DNA of 6,768 nt from an uncultured Collinsella sp. (GTDB lineage: Bacteria; Actinomycetota; Coriobacteriia; Coriobacteriales; Coriobacteriaceae). The notes under the pieces were generated by a model. The model worked only from the letters and a program-made list of their open reading frames with translations. It ran no database searches and had not been told where the DNA came from. The DNA lies in the NCBI GenBank assembly GCA_902468045.1, contig CABQXG010000070.1:1-6768 (forward strand), read 5' to 3'. This document shows positions 6,009-6,768 of this stretch, one piece after another; within the stretch, counting starts at the first letter, position 1, and each line of letters starts with the position of its first letter. Made by a program: the position numbers and the translations under genes.

Positions 6009-6070
6009 TACTCATATTTGGCCTTTTTTGACCACGGGTCCTCTTGTTGGTGTCACACAGCTGCTTCGTG

Positions 6071-6081
6071 CGGGTATCCTA
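6071..6081 (+). promoter_or_regulatory. Probable -10 element for the SPFH gene
   Basis: GGGTATCCTAG contains TATCCT at 6075-6080, a 4/6 match to the -10 consensus, in the same GGTAT context as the -10 before the GH5-like gene. The expected -35 region (about 6051-6057, TGTCACA) is weak. The leader would be about 26 nt long and includes the AGAGGAG ribosome binding site at 6101-6107. Confidence 0.4.
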
Positions 6082-6112
6082 GTCCCAACGCGTGCCTATC
6101 AGAGGAGAAACC

Positions 6113-6768
6113 ATGCTGTTGTCCGGTATCATCGCTACCCTTACGAGCCTTCTGCTTCCCATCATCATTTTGTTGCTACTGCTCCCCAACGCCTGCTATG
6201 TCGTTGAACAGCAGCATGCTGTGATCATCGAGCGTCTGGGCAAGTTCAACCGCATCGTCAACGCGGGCTTCCACATGAAGGTGCCCGTGATCGACCGCAA
6301 AGCCGCCACGGTGAGTCTGCGCACCATGAAAAACGGCTTTGACATCGACGTTAAGACCCAGGACAACGTGACTATCGGCCTTGAGGTCTCTGCTCAGTAC
6401 CACGTGAGCTATGACATGGGCGCCGGCCCGGCAGATTCGGGCATCTACAAGAGCTACTACATGCTGCAGGAGCCCGTCGACCAAATGCGTGACTTCATCA
6501 CCGATGCCCTGCGCTCTTCCATCCCCGTCTACACGCTCGATGAGGTCTTTGCCAAAAAAGACGATATCGCCAAGGACGTCAACGCCACCGTGTCCGAGCA
6601 GATGGCCGCCTACGGCTTCACCCTCGTGTCGACACTTATCACCAAGATCGCGCTGCCGACCGAGGTCGAGAACTCCATGAACGATATCAACGCCGCCCAG
6701 CGAAAGCGCGCCGCTGCGCAGGAGCTCGCCGAGGCCGATCGCATCAAGCGCGTTACCGAGGCGACCGC
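6113..6768 (+). CDS. SPFH/band 7 membrane protein, HIR-like (partial, 3' end outside the window)
   Basis: The frame is open for 218 codons to the window edge with no stop, so the gene is truncated here. ATG 6113 follows AGAGGAG (6101-6107) by 5 nt. Residues 4-25 form one strongly hydrophobic N-terminal membrane segment, a usual anchor for this family. The band 7 domain begins at about 30 (VVEQQHAVIIERLGKFNRI, 30-48) and continues through GFHMKVPVID (52-61) and KTQDNVTIGLEVSAQYHV (81-98). The pattern FAKKDDIAKDV (146-156), YGFTLVSTLITKI (167-179) and MNDINAAQRKRAAAQELAEAD (189-209) resembles the hypersensitive-induced-reaction branch more than HflK/HflC. The last stretch enters the charged coiled-coil helix expected next. 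SPFH proteins oligomerise into membrane microdomain scaffolds. The client here cannot be told from the sequence. Confidence 0.92.
   Translation, partial: MLLSGIIATLTSLLLPIIILLLLLPNACYVVEQQHAVIIERLGKFNRIVNAGFHMKVPVIDRKAATVSLRTMKNGFDIDVKTQDNVTIGLEVSAQYHVSYDMGAGPADSGIYKSYYMLQEPVDQMRDFITDALRSSIPVYTLDEVFAKKDDIAKDVNATVSEQMAAYGFTLVSTLITKIALPTEVENSMNDINAAQRKRAAAQELAEADRIKRVTEAT

Larger units (their letters stand above)
5814..6038. repeat. 33-bp imperfect inverted repeat bounding a 225-bp element
   Basis: Bases 5814-5846 are the reverse complement of 6006-6038 at 29 of 33 positions. The mismatches are at 5816, 5828, 5829 and 5831. The inner half, CAAATATGAGTACTG (5832-5846), is perfect. The arms are 159 nt apart, too far for a simple terminator, so the layout resembles the terminal inverted repeats of a small non-autonomous element or an interspersed palindromic repeat. 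No target-site duplication is evident outside the arms, and no transposase is present. The repeat is directly visible; its mobility or role is inference. Confidence 0.75.
5761..6112. other. Gene-free intergenic region with inverted-repeat element
   Basis: These 352 nt hold no convincing gene. The composition is visibly more AT-rich than the flanking genes. The only frames are short and lack ribosome binding sites. TTTGAC occurs five times on the + strand, at 5774, 5783, 5911, 5973 and 6027, and once in reverse at 5820. The core is occupied by the inverted repeat at 5814-6038. The last 70 nt hold a probable promoter and the ribosome binding site of the SPFH gene. Confidence 0.7.

Noticed and set aside
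5814..6038. CRISPR array or tandem repeat
   Set aside because: The repeated units are two inverted arms, not regularly spaced direct repeats.

Overview
The window is a GC-rich, gene-dense bacterial chromosome segment read entirely on the + strand. Gene content, codon use and a tRNA with an encoded CCA end fit a Gram-positive actinobacterium. My best guess is a Coriobacteriia gut commensal of the Collinsella type; this rests on overall character, not on a search.

Layout. Bases 1-103 hold a probable promoter and a leader with a small perfect palindrome. A GH5-type (exo-beta-1,3-glucanase-like) protein follows (104-1165) and, 6 nt later, rsmI (1172-2050). After a short promoter-bearing gap comes metG (2120-3721), closed by a hairpin terminator (3761-3797). 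Next are rsmA (3829-4687), whose first codons are out of frame with the rest, and tatD (4677-5594), which overlaps rsmA by 11 nt. A tRNA-Leu(CAG) gene (5638-5724) has its own promoter and a terminator (5732-5760). Bases 5761-6112 carry no convincing gene but contain a 33-bp imperfect inverted repeat spanning about 225 bp. A membrane-anchored SPFH/band 7 (HIR-like) gene starts at 6113 and runs off the right edge.

How the genes relate. rsmI, metG, rsmA and tatD form a translation/housekeeping neighbourhood known from many Gram-positive bacteria: 16S rRNA 2'-O-methylation at C1402, methionyl-tRNA charging, dimethylation of the 16S helix 45 adenines, and a TatD-family metal-dependent nuclease. 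The rnmV gene that often accompanies metG-tatD-rsmA is absent. The tRNA reads CUG, a leucine codon used heavily in these genes.

Points most worth a second look: (1) the GH5-like protein keeps the nucleophile Glu but has lost the acid/base Glu and three other family-invariant residues; (2) rsmA has an apparent one-base frameshift just after a near-ideal Shine-Dalgarno and ATG; (3) the inverted-repeat element between the tRNA and the SPFH gene may be a small mobile or regulatory repeat. I did not find a clear new multi-gene system.
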